A stretch of DNA of 64,000 bases from Gammaproteobacteria bacterium (GTDB lineage Bacteria > Pseudomonadota > Gammaproteobacteria > Pseudomonadales > Azotimanducaceae): positions 186,001 through 250,000 of the forward strand of contig JAPOVV010000115.1 of assembly GCA_026707945.1 (NCBI GenBank), written 5' to 3'. A program made the translations under genes and the position numbers. The notes beneath the pieces were generated by a model. It made no database searches, was not told where the DNA came from, and saw only the letters and a program-made list of their open reading frames with translations. Shown here piece by piece: positions 37,701 through 46,246 of the stretch; position 1 is the stretch's first letter; the number at the start of each line of letters is the position of its first letter.

Positions 37701-39355
37701 GCCATGATGATCTCTTCGCGAATGGAATCGATTGCCGGATTGGTGACTTGCGCGAAGAGTTGCTTGAAGTAGTCGTACAGCATGCGTGGCTTGTCAGACA
37801 TGACTGCCAGCGCGGCGTCGTTACCCATGGACCCGAGCGGATCGCGTAGCTCCTTCACCATGGGAACCAACATAAACTGCATGGTTTCCGTTGTATAGCC
37901 GTGCGCCTGCATGCGTTGAAGCAACGTTGTGGGTTCGTAACCGGGCACATCGGCAGGGATAGCCAGCTGGTCCAGATCGATTCGCTGGTTATCCAGCCAC
38001 TGGCGCCATGGTCGCTTCTTTGACCACTCCGACTTGATCTCCTCGTCGGGGACCATCCGACCTTCGACAAAGTCAATCAAGAAGAGCTTGCCGGGCTGCA
38101 AGCGACCCTTGGTTACGACAGTTGCGGGATCAACATCAAGGACACCCACCTCGGATGCCATGATGCAGCGATCGTCGGACGTGATGTAGTAGCGTGACGG
38201 TCGCAGACCATTTCGGTCGAGAACCGCACCAATGTAGTTTCCGTCGGTAAAAGCAATCGAAGCCGGGCCGTCCCATGGTTCCATGAGGCATGAGTGGAAC
38301 TCGTAGAACGCCTTGCGATCGTCCGGCATATCGTCGTGATGTTGCCACGCTTCAGGGATCATCATCAAGACTGACTCCTGTAGCGTTCGACCGGTCATCA
38401 AAAGGAACTCAAGGACATTGTCAAACGTGCCGGAGTCCGAACAGTCGGGCTCGACTACTGGAAACACTTTTTGAAGGTCATCGCCAAACAGATCCGACTC
38501 AGCGACGCCTTCTCGTGCGTTCATCCAGTTGGAGTTGCCGAGGAGCGTATTGATCTCCCCGTTGTGGCTCATGAAGCGATTGGGTTGGGCACGATCCCAA
38601 GAGGGGAACGTATTGGTAGAAAAGCGCGAATGCACCATCGCCAAGTGCGATTCGAAATCCTCGGCTTGTAAATCCAAGAAGAAACGAAACAGCTGCAGAG
38701 GTGTCAGCATCCCTTTGTAAACGATGACCTTGGTCGACAAGCTCGCGATATAGAAGAGTTTGGTACTGTCGAGGGATGAGTCCGCTTTAATCCGGTGCGT
38801 GGCTGACTTGCGAATGATGTAAAGTTGTCGCTCAAGCGCGTCTGCCGAATCACAGTCTACGCCTGCGATGAAGCAATGAGCCATATGCGGCATGGCGCGT
38901 CGAGCTGCTGAGCCGATATCTGCGCTGTCAGGGTCGACGGGCAAATCCCGCCATCCAAGCAAATGTTGACCCGCATCGTCAATTGCAGCTTCTACGATTT
39001 TTTTGCACGATTCGCGCTCGTCGGGGTTCTGGGGTAGGAATACGAGGCCGACCCCATATTCACCGCGTTCCGGCAGTTCGGTACCGTGTTTTTCTTGATA
39101 GATGCGGCTGAAGTACTTGTGTGGTATCGCTGTCAGTATGCCGGCGCCGTCACCGGTATTCTTTTCGTAACCTAAACCGCCGCGGTGCACCATGCAGCAA
39201 TTCATGTGTTCCGCGTCTTCCATGATGCTACGGCTAGCGCGACCTTTAATGTCGCAAACGAAGCCTACGCCGCAGGAATCACGCTCGTTCCTGGGGTCGT
39301 ACAACCCTACTCGCCCTAGGGGCTGATGGAGAGGGTTAAGATGGCGAGTAGTCAT
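34769..39355 (-). CDS. gltB: Glutamate synthase (NADPH) large subunit
   Basis: This subunit, 1528 aa from the ATG at 39355, makes two glutamate molecules from glutamine and 2-oxoglutarate. A TTG two codons earlier is less likely. Domains in order: a class II glutamine amidotransferase whose nucleophile is Cys28 in RDSCGVGFV after a propeptide; a central domain; the FMN and 3Fe-4S synthase domain (KFATGAMSFGS variant MKRFATGAMSFGSIS, GEGGEDSARF, VKLCSEVGVGTVAAGV, and the cluster cysteines in MRKCHLNTCPVGIATQ); and the GXGXG beta-helix near GLSGGRLVIYP. It acts with gltD in ammonium assimilation, functionally linked to the ntrBC system earlier in the window. Confidence 0.97.
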   Translation of the reverse strand: MTTRHLNPLHQPLGRVGLYDPRNERDSCGVGFVCDIKGRASRSIMEDAEHMNCCMVHRGGLGYEKNTGDGAGILTAIPHKYFSRIYQEKHGTELPERGEYGVGLVFLPQNPDERESCKKIVEAAIDDAGQHLLGWRDLPVDPDSADIGSAARRAMPHMAHCFIAGVDCDSADALERQLYIIRKSATHRIKADSSLDSTKLFYIASLSTKVIVYKGMLTPLQLFRFFLDLQAEDFESHLAMVHSRFSTNTFPSWDRAQPNRFMSHNGEINTLLGNSNWMNAREGVAESDLFGDDLQKVFPVVEPDCSDSGTFDNVLEFLLMTGRTLQESVLMMIPEAWQHHDDMPDDRKAFYEFHSCLMEPWDGPASIAFTDGNYIGAVLDRNGLRPSRYYITSDDRCIMASEVGVLDVDPATVVTKGRLQPGKLFLIDFVEGRMVPDEEIKSEWSKKRPWRQWLDNQRIDLDQLAIPADVPGYEPTTLLQRMQAHGYTTETMQFMLVPMVKELRDPLGSMGNDAALAVMSDKPRMLYDYFKQLFAQVTNPAIDSIREEIIMALECYIGPEENLLSVSESHANRLRIPHPILSNDELAAIQHIDHNGWRAKTIDTTFDVTADEEGLQAALDRISDEALQAIEDGFRLVVLSDRRMNNDRVPISALLAVGTVHHHLVRHHARTRIGLVLETGEAREVHHHCLLIGYGADAINPYLAFEALWQARRDGYLDDADHVSDDFDVVYSYKKAVAKGMMKVMAKMGISTLQSYKGAQIFEAVGLAQEVVERAFAGTASRVEGIGFDVLTEEMRRRHEIGFPGRNVVRIPVLPNPGDFHWRLGGDRHMWDPEAIADLQFAARENSEEAYWRFSRHVNELNTRESNLRGLLTFVDQPEGASIPLDEVEPESEIMKRFATGAMSFGSISAEAHEALAIAMNRVGGKSNSGEGGEDSARFYPDKNGDWRRSAIKQVASGRFGVTIDYLTNAEQLQIKIVQGAKPGEGGELPGTKVDDFIAKIRHSTPGVGLISPPPHHDIYSIEDIAQLIHDLKNANPDAEISVKLCSEVGVGTVAAGVTKARTDHLVIAGDVGGTGASPLTSIKHAGIPWELGLSETHQTLVLNNLRSRVALQVDGQLKTGRDVAIATCLGAEEYGFATAPLVSLGCIMMRKCHLNTCPVGIATQDPALRKHFTGTPEHVLNYLFMVAKELRVIMANHGLRTVDEMVGRVDLLCIDAASDHWKAKALDLQKILEPIVEPEDCLGVYRQHEQDHGLDAALDKELIELAQPALTEGKRVRESLPIRNTNRVVGGMLSNAIIKAVGPDMLPDDTVHFKFSGSAGQSFGAWLAKGVTLEVEGDANDYVGKGLSGGRLVIYPPKNSPFKPEEEILIGNVVLYGATSGECYFRGIAAERFCVRNSGATAVVEGVGDHGCEYMTGGRVVVLGSTGRNFAAGMSGGIAYVWDPNVQFGAKCNMELVELETLIDREEIDELKRLIDQHAIYTGSTAAKDILDNWTTSVSKFVKVMPTDYKRILESMSEQAELASAEV

Positions 39356-39693
39356 CGTCAATTTTGTTGCGTGGTAACGTTCAATCGATATTGGGGTGAA
39401 CTAATTTAGATTGCACACTTCGCTGGAAAACGCAATCAGGCGAAAGTCGCATGCTGTCTATCTGATTCTCATGTTGTCAGAGCTAAAAAGGCTACTCGCG
39501 AACGTTTTCTCGCTCGACGGAGACCCCGAAATCCCCCTTTCTCGCCTAGCCAGGCACAGAAAATCAGGCTTAGCAAAACGAATTAGATTTTATCTCATGC
39601 GTCGTCATAAGTTCCTCTGCGCCCTTGCAGTGGTAAAAATGGTGTTCGCTCGATGAGTTCTGCGACACAAGCGCACAAAGATCAACGATTGCC
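39356..39693. other. Gene-free stretch between gltB and the Nudix gene
   Basis: This divergent region of 338 bases should contain promoters for gltBD and the Nudix gene. I see no clear promoter elements, palindromes resembling the NtrC sites, or sigma-54 elements in it. An 81-codon TTG-started frame (39411-39656) has no family features and is judged non-coding. Confidence 0.4.
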
Positions 39694-40137
39694 ATGGTTA
39701 CACGTACAGTAAAAGCGGATCGATATGAGATTGTGGCGGTCGTACACACGATCGTATGGGATATCACTGGGCGGAACCTGTTGCTACTAGAACGGGCGAA
39801 CACTGGACTCATGGACGGGAGGCACACTCTACCGGGCGGTCACCTTCAGCCCGAGGAATCATTGGGAGATGCGGCTATTAGGGAGGTTAGGGAGGAAGTA
39901 AATCTTGAAATCGAGCAGCTAACCCCTTGTTGCGTATTGCCATATGCGGGCGGTGTCAATTTCGTTTTTGCGAGCGCTAAATGGCGAGGTTTAGTAAAAA
40001 ATGCGGAACCAGACCATTGTGCCAGTGTGGGTTGGTTCAGGAGGAATGAACTTCCGGAGACTGTGGTTCCTTGGCTTCCCAAGGCTCTGGAGTTACTCGA
40101 GACAGGAGGTTGGTTCCATGACTTTAGCGAACACTAA
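39694..40137 (+). CDS. Nudix hydrolase
   Basis: This 147-aa protein carries the Nudix box GHLQPEESLGDAAIREVREEVNL, split here as GHLQPEE, then SLGDAAI, then REVREEVNL: all metal-binding Glu positions are kept while the usual Gly near the end is Asn. Before it comes HTIVWDITGRNLLLLER. The family hydrolyses nucleoside diphosphates linked to other groups; the RANTGLMDGRHTLPGG context is typical of small housecleaning Nudix enzymes, but the substrate is unknown. It stands alone between divergent gltB and mdh. Confidence 0.88.
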   Translation: MVTRTVKADRYEIVAVVHTIVWDITGRNLLLLERANTGLMDGRHTLPGGHLQPEESLGDAAIREVREEVNLEIEQLTPCCVLPYAGGVNFVFASAKWRGLVKNAEPDHCASVGWFRRNELPETVVPWLPKALELLETGGWFHDFSEH

Positions 40138-40156
40138 TAGCCGGCAAATCGCATGA

Positions 40157-40176
40157 GAATCCAAGTAATAGGATTC
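40157..40176. repeat. Inverted repeat between the Nudix gene and mdh
   Basis: GAATCC (40157-40162) and GGATTC (40171-40176) form a perfect 6-bp inverted repeat around eight bases, 20 bases after the Nudix stop. No T-tract follows; a weak hairpin or operator for mdh are both possible. Confidence 0.3.
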
Positions 40177-40243
40177 CGAGAGTTAGTCGCTGCAATCATC
40201 TGCCCATCTACAATTCTGCCGCTTTTTCACCCAGAGAGACTCT

Positions 40244-41215
40244 ATGGCTGACCCCGTTCGTATTGCTGTTACCGGCGCAGCTGGGCAGATCGGCTACGCG
40301 TTGTTATTCAGAATCGCATCTGGTGCAATGTTAGGGAATGATCGACCGATTGAGCTAAGTCTGCTGGAGATTCCACCGGCAATGGACGCTCTGCGTGGCG
40401 TTGTGATGGAGGTCGAAGATTGTGCGTTTCCGTTGGTACGAAAGGTCGTAACGACGGATCAACCCGAAGTTGCATTCGAAGGCGTTGATATTGCCATGCT
40501 CGTCGGCTCTCGACCGCGAGGTCCTGGCATGGAGAGAAACGACCTGCTCGAAGCCAACGGCGCGATCTTTACGGAACAAGGCAAGGCACTAAACGATCAT
40601 GCAGCGAAGCATGTGAAAGTGCTTGTGGTTGGAAACCCCGCCAACACGAATTGTTTGATCGCACAACACAATGCCCCCGATCTTGATCCGGCGAACTTTT
40701 CGGCCATGACGAAGCTTGACCATAACCGCGCGATCGCACAGCTGTCGCAAAAAGTGGGAGGGGCGGTTGAAGACATCGATGGACTAGCAATCTGGGGCAA
40801 CCATTCATCGACGATGTTTCCAGACTTGCTGGGTGCGACCGTCAACGGTCAGTCGGCTCTAGAAATCGTCAGTCAAGCTTGGTACGAAGATGAATACATC
40901 CCGGCCATCCAACAACGAGGCGCTGCGATCATCGCGGCCAGAGGTTCATCCAGCGCAGCGAGCGCGGCAAACGCCGCGGTCGAGCACGTGCGGGAGTGGG
41001 TCGCCGGGACTGATAGCGTTACGAGTATGGGAATCTACAGTAGCGGTCAGTACGGTACGGCGGAAGGATTGATCTTTTCCTATCCCGTCACGGTGAATGA
41101 AGGTACGCCTAAGGTAGTTGAAAACCGAGAACTGAACGATTTCGCGCAAGGCAAAATCGAAGCAACGGAAGCAGAACTCATTGAGGAGCGCGATGCGGTC
41201 GCGCATCTGCTGTAG
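40244..41215 (+). CDS. mdh: Malate dehydrogenase, cytosolic-type (MDH type 2)
   Basis: This 323-aa NAD-dependent enzyme of the citric acid cycle starts [20 protein letters not shown], with the NAD-binding GxxGQIG. Catalytic residues appear in order: substrate Arg in [37 protein letters not shown] and the proton-relay His in [11 protein letters not shown]. These fit the group-2 MDH found in eukaryotic cytosol and some proteobacteria, not the E. coli type. GAGAGACT before the ATG is a weak ribosome site. Confidence 0.96.
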   Translation: MADPVRIAVTGAAGQIGYALLFRIASGAMLGNDRPIELSLLEIPPAMDALRGVVMEVEDCAFPLVRKVVTTDQPEVAFEGVDIAMLVGSRPRGPGMERNDLLEANGAIFTEQGKALNDHAAKHVKVLVVGNPANTNCLIAQHNAPDLDPANFSAMTKLDHNRAIAQLSQKVGGAVEDIDGLAIWGNHSSTMFPDLLGATVNGQSALEIVSQAWYEDEYIPAIQQRGAAIIAARGSSSAASAANAAVEHVREWVAGTDSVTSMGIYSSGQYGTAEGLIFSYPVTVNEGTPKVVENRELNDFAQGKIEATEAELIEERDAVAHLL

Positions 41216-41222
41216 TCGGTCA

Positions 41223-41241
41223 CGAAGGGTAAAATCCTTCG
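41223..41241 (+). terminator. Hairpin after mdh, possible terminator
   Basis: CGAAGG (41223-41228) and CCTTCG (41236-41241) pair perfectly around GTAAAAT, 7 bases after the mdh stop. The following CTTCTGATTTT is only partly T-rich, so termination would be weak. Confidence 0.4.
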
Positions 41242-41271
41242 CTTCTGATTTTCCTGTGAGACCTCTCATCC

Positions 41272-41577
41272 ATGGCTAGTTTGGCAACCGGACAGCGTTT
41301 AAAAAGTACGGTATGCACTACGGAAATCATGGTGATTAGCGCGCCGGAAGGAGATCTTGAGCTCACCTGTGGTGGCGCACTGATGGGCGCAGATGCGTCG
41401 AACGACAGCGGTTCGGTGGATCCTGACTTTGCTAGCGGCACAACGATTGGGAAGCGGTATGTCACTGAAGACGGCGACCTTGAGTTGCTGTGCGTCAAAC
41501 CAGGCGACGGCTCGCTGGCGGTAAACGGGACGGAACTGAAAATCAAAGAGTCGAAGAAGCTCCCCAAGACCGATTAG
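41272..41577 (+). CDS. Small conserved protein (101 aa) paired with an acyl-CoA synthetase
   Basis: The product resembles a small family I know from actinobacteria, also seen beside fadD-like genes: KSTVCTTEIMVISAPEGD, LELTCGGALM, GTTIGKRYVTEDGDLELLCV, KPGDGSLAVNGTELKIKE. Three Cys (residues about 15, 32 and 72) and the two repeats of a D-LEL-C pattern suggest a compact beta-rich fold, perhaps with metal or disulfide. There is no signal peptide, so it is probably cytosolic. It ends 48 bases before the ligase gene on the same strand. The function is unknown. Confidence 0.7.
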   Translation: MASLATGQRLKSTVCTTEIMVISAPEGDLELTCGGALMGADASNDSGSVDPDFASGTTIGKRYVTEDGDLELLCVKPGDGSLAVNGTELKIKESKKLPKTD

Positions 41578-41625
41578 ATAACTAACAGAATTTAGGTCCA
41601 GCAAGCTTCCGCTGGTAGATCGCAT

Positions 41626-43128
41626 ATGAATATCGCCTTGTTTTTAGAGATGGCGGCGGAGGCGCAAGGAGACCGAGTCGCGTTCAAGGACGCACTTACC
41701 GGTGAATCGATTTCGTTCGCCGGGTTGTACAAAGCCGCGCAAGCAAAGTCTCAGGTATTGCATGAATCAGGCGCGTCTCATTGCGCGTTGATCGATACCT
41801 CCAATCTAACGATTCCAGTTGCGCTCTTTGCTAGTGGCTGGTCGGGCATTCCTTACGTACCAATCAACTATCGCCTCACTACTGACGAGATCGACGCGTT
41901 AATCGATCGTGTTAAACCTGCGTTTGTCGTGACGGATGCTGAACGTCGAGAGGCATGGGTAGATCGAGACGATTTGATCATTCATGATCGCCAATCATTC
42001 CGTGATGTCCACGCACAGTCAGACGACATCGCGCATTGGTCTATGGAGCCGGACGACGTTGCAGTCGTATTGTTTACCAGCGGTACGACAGGTGCGCCGA
42101 AGGCCGCCATCATGCGGCATCGCCATTTGGTGTCCTATACCCTCATGATGGATTTCGGTTCGGCAGACGAGGACGAAGCTGCACTCGTGACCGTGCCGCC
42201 TTATCACATTGCGGGCATCGCCGCGATTTTGACATCCGTTTACCAATGTCGGCGCGTCGTGCAGCTTGCTACGTTTGAACCTGACAATTGGTTGAGGGTC
42301 GCTCGCGAAGAGGGGATCACCTCGACGTTCGTCGTACCTACGATGCTTGCCCGTATTGTGGAGTCGTTGGAAGGACAGCGCAGTGCCAATCTGCCAAACT
42401 TACAAGCGATTTCATACGGCGGCGGGAAAATGCCGTTAAACGTCATTCGCAAGGCGATGGATCTGTTTCCTGACACGGAATTTACCAACGCATACGGACT
42501 TACTGAAACAAGCTCAACGATTACTGTACTAGGTCCTGAGGAGCACCGAACAGCAGTCGCGAGTATAGATCCAACGACGCAAAAGCGGCTGACATCGGTG
42601 GGGTTACCCGTTCCCGGAATCGAGATTGCGATCCGGGATGATGAAGGTCGTGACCTAGCGACGAATGTACATGGCGAGATATTTGTTCGAGGCGATCAAG
42701 TCTCGGGCGAGTATGAAGGTATCGGGAGTCGGGTTGACGATGACGGATGGTTTCCTACTCGTGATGCTGGGTACGTTGACGATGATGGATATTTATTTCT
42801 TGATGGACGTGCAGACGATGTCATAGTGCGCGGCGGTGAGAATCTATCTCCCGGAGAAATTGAGGACGTGTTGAGAGATCACGAGTGCGTTCGTGATGCA
42901 GCGGTAGTAGGTATGCCAAGTGAGGAGTGGGGAGAGGCAGTCGCTGCGGCGGTTGAAGTCTCGCATGATGTATCTGTAGAAACACTGCAGAGTTGGGTAA
43001 GAGAGCACATGCGCTCGTCCCGCGTACCAGAACAGATTCAGTTCTGGGATGAGTTACCGTACAACGAGACGGGCAAGTTGCTAAGGCGCATCGTCAAAGA
43101 GGCTTTCGCGGACCCCTCAAGTACCTAG
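41626..43128 (+). CDS. AMP-dependent acyl-CoA synthetase (ANL superfamily)
   Basis: This 500-aa enzyme activates a carboxylic acid with ATP and CoA. FTSGTTGAPKAAIMRHRHLV is the P-loop-like A3 motif, NAYGLTETSSTI the A5 motif, PTRDAGYVDDDGYLFLDGR A7 and DVIVRGGENLSPGEIEDVL A8, ending with the catalytic Lys in YNETGKLLRRI. The substrate is not predictable from these motifs. It is the first gene of the accessory catabolic region and follows the 101-aa conserved gene. Confidence 0.92.
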   Translation: MNIALFLEMAAEAQGDRVAFKDALTGESISFAGLYKAAQAKSQVLHESGASHCALIDTSNLTIPVALFASGWSGIPYVPINYRLTTDEIDALIDRVKPAFVVTDAERREAWVDRDDLIIHDRQSFRDVHAQSDDIAHWSMEPDDVAVVLFTSGTTGAPKAAIMRHRHLVSYTLMMDFGSADEDEAALVTVPPYHIAGIAAILTSVYQCRRVVQLATFEPDNWLRVAREEGITSTFVVPTMLARIVESLEGQRSANLPNLQAISYGGGKMPLNVIRKAMDLFPDTEFTNAYGLTETSSTITVLGPEEHRTAVASIDPTTQKRLTSVGLPVPGIEIAIRDDEGRDLATNVHGEIFVRGDQVSGEYEGIGSRVDDDGWFPTRDAGYVDDDGYLFLDGRADDVIVRGGENLSPGEIEDVLRDHECVRDAAVVGMPSEEWGEAVAAAVEVSHDVSVETLQSWVREHMRSSRVPEQIQFWDELPYNETGKLLRRIVKEAFADPSST

Positions 43129-43210
43129 TTATTTGATACTCGAGACGCCGGCGTTGCGTCAATGCGAGGTCTAGTGCTGACTGTAGTTTGGGCTAGCCGA
43201 CGTGTTGCTG

Positions 43211-44362
43211 CTAACCATAGAGCGTACGGAAATTGCCTTCATAAAAAAGCAATTGGTCGTTTGCTGATCGCTGTTCGAGTGCTGTGTCGAATCGTTTGAT
43301 CGGGTCGCGACCTCCTTCTGCATGTGGGTAGTCTGACGAAAACAGGTACAGCTCGGGGCACGACTCGCTCATGAGCTGACCGACGTTTTCGAACGGATAA
43401 GGTGTAAACCTCAGTTGGTCGCGGAACTGCGCCGAGGGTTTACGTTCAAATTCAGCTAAATGTGGTTCCGATCTAGCCCAAATGTCGACTGCGTGATCAA
43501 GACGACGGATCGTATCGGGGACCCAACCCGCGCCTAACTCGATAACCCCTCCTTTCAAGTCTGGAAATCGCTCGAACACGCCGTCGAGCACCATGACCGA
43601 GATAAACCTTTGAGCCGCTTGAAAAATCACGGTTAGGTCCTTCGAACCGATCACTTCCGCACCGCCACGTGCACTCTGCCGATCTTCGATCCCGTCATTC
43701 ATCCAAGGATCAGGAATCGACAAGTTGCTACTTCCTACGTGTTGAATAAATGGCACTTGGTGCTCTGATAGTTTTCGCCAAAACGTATCGTGGTCTGGAT
43801 GCCCGGGAGATCTCCCACCCGGCGCGCGTGATGGAATCCACATCGCACCGAGACCTAGTGCGAGTGCTTCATCGAGCAGTTGGTGCGCGCGTTCCGTATC
43901 GTCCAAAGGCACCATACCGACACCGATAAGTCTCTCGTCGCACGCGCAAAACTCCGCCATGGATCGATTGTGTGCCGCGGCCGCAGCGTACATTGCTTGC
44001 GGGTCCGTAGTGCCGAAGATCTTCGTGGCGCAGAATGACGAAAACACCACTTGCTGGTGAAAACCTAGAAGGTCGAGCGCGATCCCTCGTTCCACCCCAT
44101 TGAACGCGCCAAGCGCAGCATGCCACTTGGGTCCACGTGTGAGGTTGTCGCCTAGCGCGACCAATTGGTTCACGGTCGCTTGACTGTGTCCGCGCGCGCC
44201 CTGAAGCTCCCGCATCTGTGTGCCGACGTCGGCCAGTCGGATATCCTCCAGAGACGGTATCTCCGCTCGCATGGATGACTCTACGTTGCGCGCCAGGAAG
44301 TCTGGCAACTCCATTAGATGGCTATCCGCGTCACACATGACACGGCGACCTGCGTAACTCAT
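43211..44362 (-). CDS. Amidohydrolase 2 family (ACMSD-like TIM barrel)
   Basis: This 383-aa protein fits the amidohydrolase_2 family: it starts CDADSHLME (where the metal His is in SHLME) and continues GVGMVPLDD, MWIPSRAPGG, FIQHVGSSN, KGGVIELGAGWVP and YLFSSDYPHAEGGRDP. Members include decarboxylases and hydrolases with one divalent metal. Its product is unknown. The ATG overlaps the preceding gene's stop (ATGA), so it is the last gene of the minus-strand cassette. Confidence 0.85.
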   Translation of the reverse strand: MSYAGRRVMCDADSHLMELPDFLARNVESSMRAEIPSLEDIRLADVGTQMRELQGARGHSQATVNQLVALGDNLTRGPKWHAALGAFNGVERGIALDLLGFHQQVVFSSFCATKIFGTTDPQAMYAAAAAHNRSMAEFCACDERLIGVGMVPLDDTERAHQLLDEALALGLGAMWIPSRAPGGRSPGHPDHDTFWRKLSEHQVPFIQHVGSSNLSIPDPWMNDGIEDRQSARGGAEVIGSKDLTVIFQAAQRFISVMVLDGVFERFPDLKGGVIELGAGWVPDTIRRLDHAVDIWARSEPHLAEFERKPSAQFRDQLRFTPYPFENVGQLMSESCPELYLFSSDYPHAEGGRDPIKRFDTALEQRSANDQLLFYEGNFRTLYG

Positions 44363-45102
44363 GCGTCCTGTACCGATTCAGTGCCGCGAAACGCATCAAT
44401 ATCAGGTCGACAAACGAACCGAATCTTCGGTAGATGGATCGACGTGTTCGCACCCCATGCGGTAACCGCGTACACAGGATCGATTCCTTCCTGTTGCCAA
44501 GCCTTGGCGTCGAAACGATTGATCGTAGGCATGTAGCGTTCCGTCCTATTTACTTCGTAGCTCGGGTCAAACTGCACCAGGCGTAAGCCACTTGGCGTAT
44601 TCGCTCCGTGCATCGAAGCGAAGAGCTGAAGATCCGTAGTCGAGAGAGATTCGGGATCTCGCAACTTAATGTCGATCGCAATTTGGTCGTTCACGGAAGC
44701 TTGGAATTCAGCCGCGTCGTAACTTCGTAGGAAATGGATATCCGCTTGGGTTGCCTCTAATCCCCAATTTTCCGATAGATTTTTCTGCGCATCCTCGTTG
44801 TCGATCAACGCGCCGAGAAGGAACGCGCGCGGGCGGGCTCCGCTACGACAGGAGAAACGAAACTGTACGAGCCTAAAGCTACCCCATGGAGAATCCGGTA
44901 CATCCCAACATGACCACTGGCCCAACGGTGGGATGGTCGGGTGCAATGCGGGTGGAAGGAAGCGTTCGATATCTGCGGCCGCGAGCTCGAATTGCGCTTG
45001 GAGTATTTCGACGTTCTTGAGTTCAACGGGTTCGACCTTCCAGCTAGGTATGGTCGGTAGTTTTGAAACGAGCTGTTCGAGTGGTGTGGTTCCGACTAAC
45101 AC
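44359..45102 (-). CDS. Acetoacetate-decarboxylase-like protein (tentative)
   Basis: The 247-aa product starts at GTG. Segments such as IERFLPPALHPTIPPLGQW, GSFRLVQFRFSCRSGARPRAF and LLGALIDNED resemble acetoacetate decarboxylase-like domain proteins (LPP...LHP is typical), a fold that also covers cyclases and aldolases. The family's Schiff-base Lys cannot be placed with confidence, so activity may differ. It lies between the flavin oxidoreductase and the amidohydrolase, overlapping the latter. The assignment is weak; it could be called unknown. Confidence 0.55.
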   Translation of the reverse strand: MLVGTTPLEQLVSKLPTIPSWKVEPVELKNVEILQAQFELAAADIERFLPPALHPTIPPLGQWSCWDVPDSPWGSFRLVQFRFSCRSGARPRAFLLGALIDNEDAQKNLSENWGLEATQADIHFLRSYDAAEFQASVNDQIAIDIKLRDPESLSTTDLQLFASMHGANTPSGLRLVQFDPSYEVNRTERYMPTINRFDAKAWQQEGIDPVYAVTAWGANTSIHLPKIRFVCRPDIDAFRGTESVQDA

Positions 45103-45106
45103 GGCT

Positions 45107-46204
45107 CTAATTCAACTTCGAAAACTTCGGGATTACATGTTCGCCGAACAGACGTATGCTGTTCAACACCTTCTCCTGAGGGATGCATTCGAGCGCGTTG
45201 AGCATGAAATTCACTTGATCTACGCCAAGTGACTCCCACTCGCGTATGACTTCAATGATGCGTTCTGGATCGCCGATTGCCATGCCTTCAGGAAGATTTA
45301 CGCTTTGCCCGGGATTCGTTTCGGCTGGGGTACGTCTTCGACCACCTCCCGGAGAAATATTGGCTAACAAACCGTACGCTCGCGTTGGATAGGCTTCACG
45401 CGTAAACAAGAGATGTGAATTTGCTTGCCCGAACTGACCGATTAGCGTATTGCCATAACGCGCTGCTTGCTCAAGGTCCTCGTCACAATAAAGGAAATTC
45501 AGCGTCGCAACTTGATCGTTAACGACGGTGCCGACCGGATCGCAAAGTTGTATGCGGCGCCGAAACTCTTTTAAACGGCGTTCTTGTTCTGCGAATCCTG
45601 CGGTGGCTACACCGAGCGCTCCTAAGCCGCGATCGGCCGCATCGAGCTCCGTACCTGGGGACGTTACGGTGACCCACATCGGCGGATGCGGTTGTTGTAT
45701 GGGTTTTGGGAGCACTGCTCGCTCGGGCATCGAAAAACACACGCCTTGATGAGAAAACCGCTCTTCCGTCCACATCTTTGGGATGGTACGTACGAATTCG
45801 TCCCAGGTCTTTTTAGTCGTATCAGGATCAGCCTGAAATCCACCCAACTCAGTCCAGGTTGATGAACGTGCGGTGCCCAGCTCAAGCCGTCCATTGGATA
45901 GGATGTCGAGTACGGCTGCGCGTTCCGCGACGCGGATCGGGTGATTCATCTCTGGAACGCACACAACCGCGCCGTGACCGACGCGAATGCGTTCGGTACA
46001 CATCGCCGCCGCGGTCAGGAATAGTTCGGGGGCGGAACAGTGCGAGTATTCCTCAAGAAAATGGTGTTCGACCGCCCACACCGTATCAAAGCCGACTTCG
46101 TCCGCGAGGCGGATTTGCTCAAGTGAGTCGTGATAAACCTTGGCTTCGATGCCATTTGCAAACGGTCGAGGCACCGACAGTTCGTAGAAGATTCCGAACT
46201 TCAT
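45107..46204 (-). CDS. Luciferase-like flavin-dependent monooxygenase
   Basis: This 365-aa protein starts MKFGIFYELSVPRPFANG and shows DTVWAVEHHFLEEYSH, RIRVGHGAVVCV, HPIRVAERAAVLDILSNGRL and the typical ELGTARSSTWTELGGF, followed by PKPIQQPHPPMWVTVTSPGT. This is the bacterial luciferase-like (LLM) family of two-component monooxygenases and F420 or FMN enzymes with a TIM barrel. The substrate is unknown. It sits in the cassette with two hydratase-like proteins, which suggests oxidation of an activated organic acid. Confidence 0.88.
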   Translation of the reverse strand: MKFGIFYELSVPRPFANGIEAKVYHDSLEQIRLADEVGFDTVWAVEHHFLEEYSHCSAPELFLTAAAMCTERIRVGHGAVVCVPEMNHPIRVAERAAVLDILSNGRLELGTARSSTWTELGGFQADPDTTKKTWDEFVRTIPKMWTEERFSHQGVCFSMPERAVLPKPIQQPHPPMWVTVTSPGTELDAADRGLGALGVATAGFAEQERRLKEFRRRIQLCDPVGTVVNDQVATLNFLYCDEDLEQAARYGNTLIGQFGQANSHLLFTREAYPTRAYGLLANISPGGGRRRTPAETNPGQSVNLPEGMAIGDPERIIEVIREWESLGVDQVNFMLNALECIPQEKVLNSIRLFGEHVIPKFSKLN

Positions 46205-46246
46205 GATGTGAATCTAGCTGCTGTCAAAAGTCGACGTGTTAGATTA

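Noticed and set aside
39411-39656. 81-codon frame starting with TTG before the Nudix gene
   Set aside because: No ribosome site, no family features; it is short and Arg/Leu-rich. Treated as non-coding.
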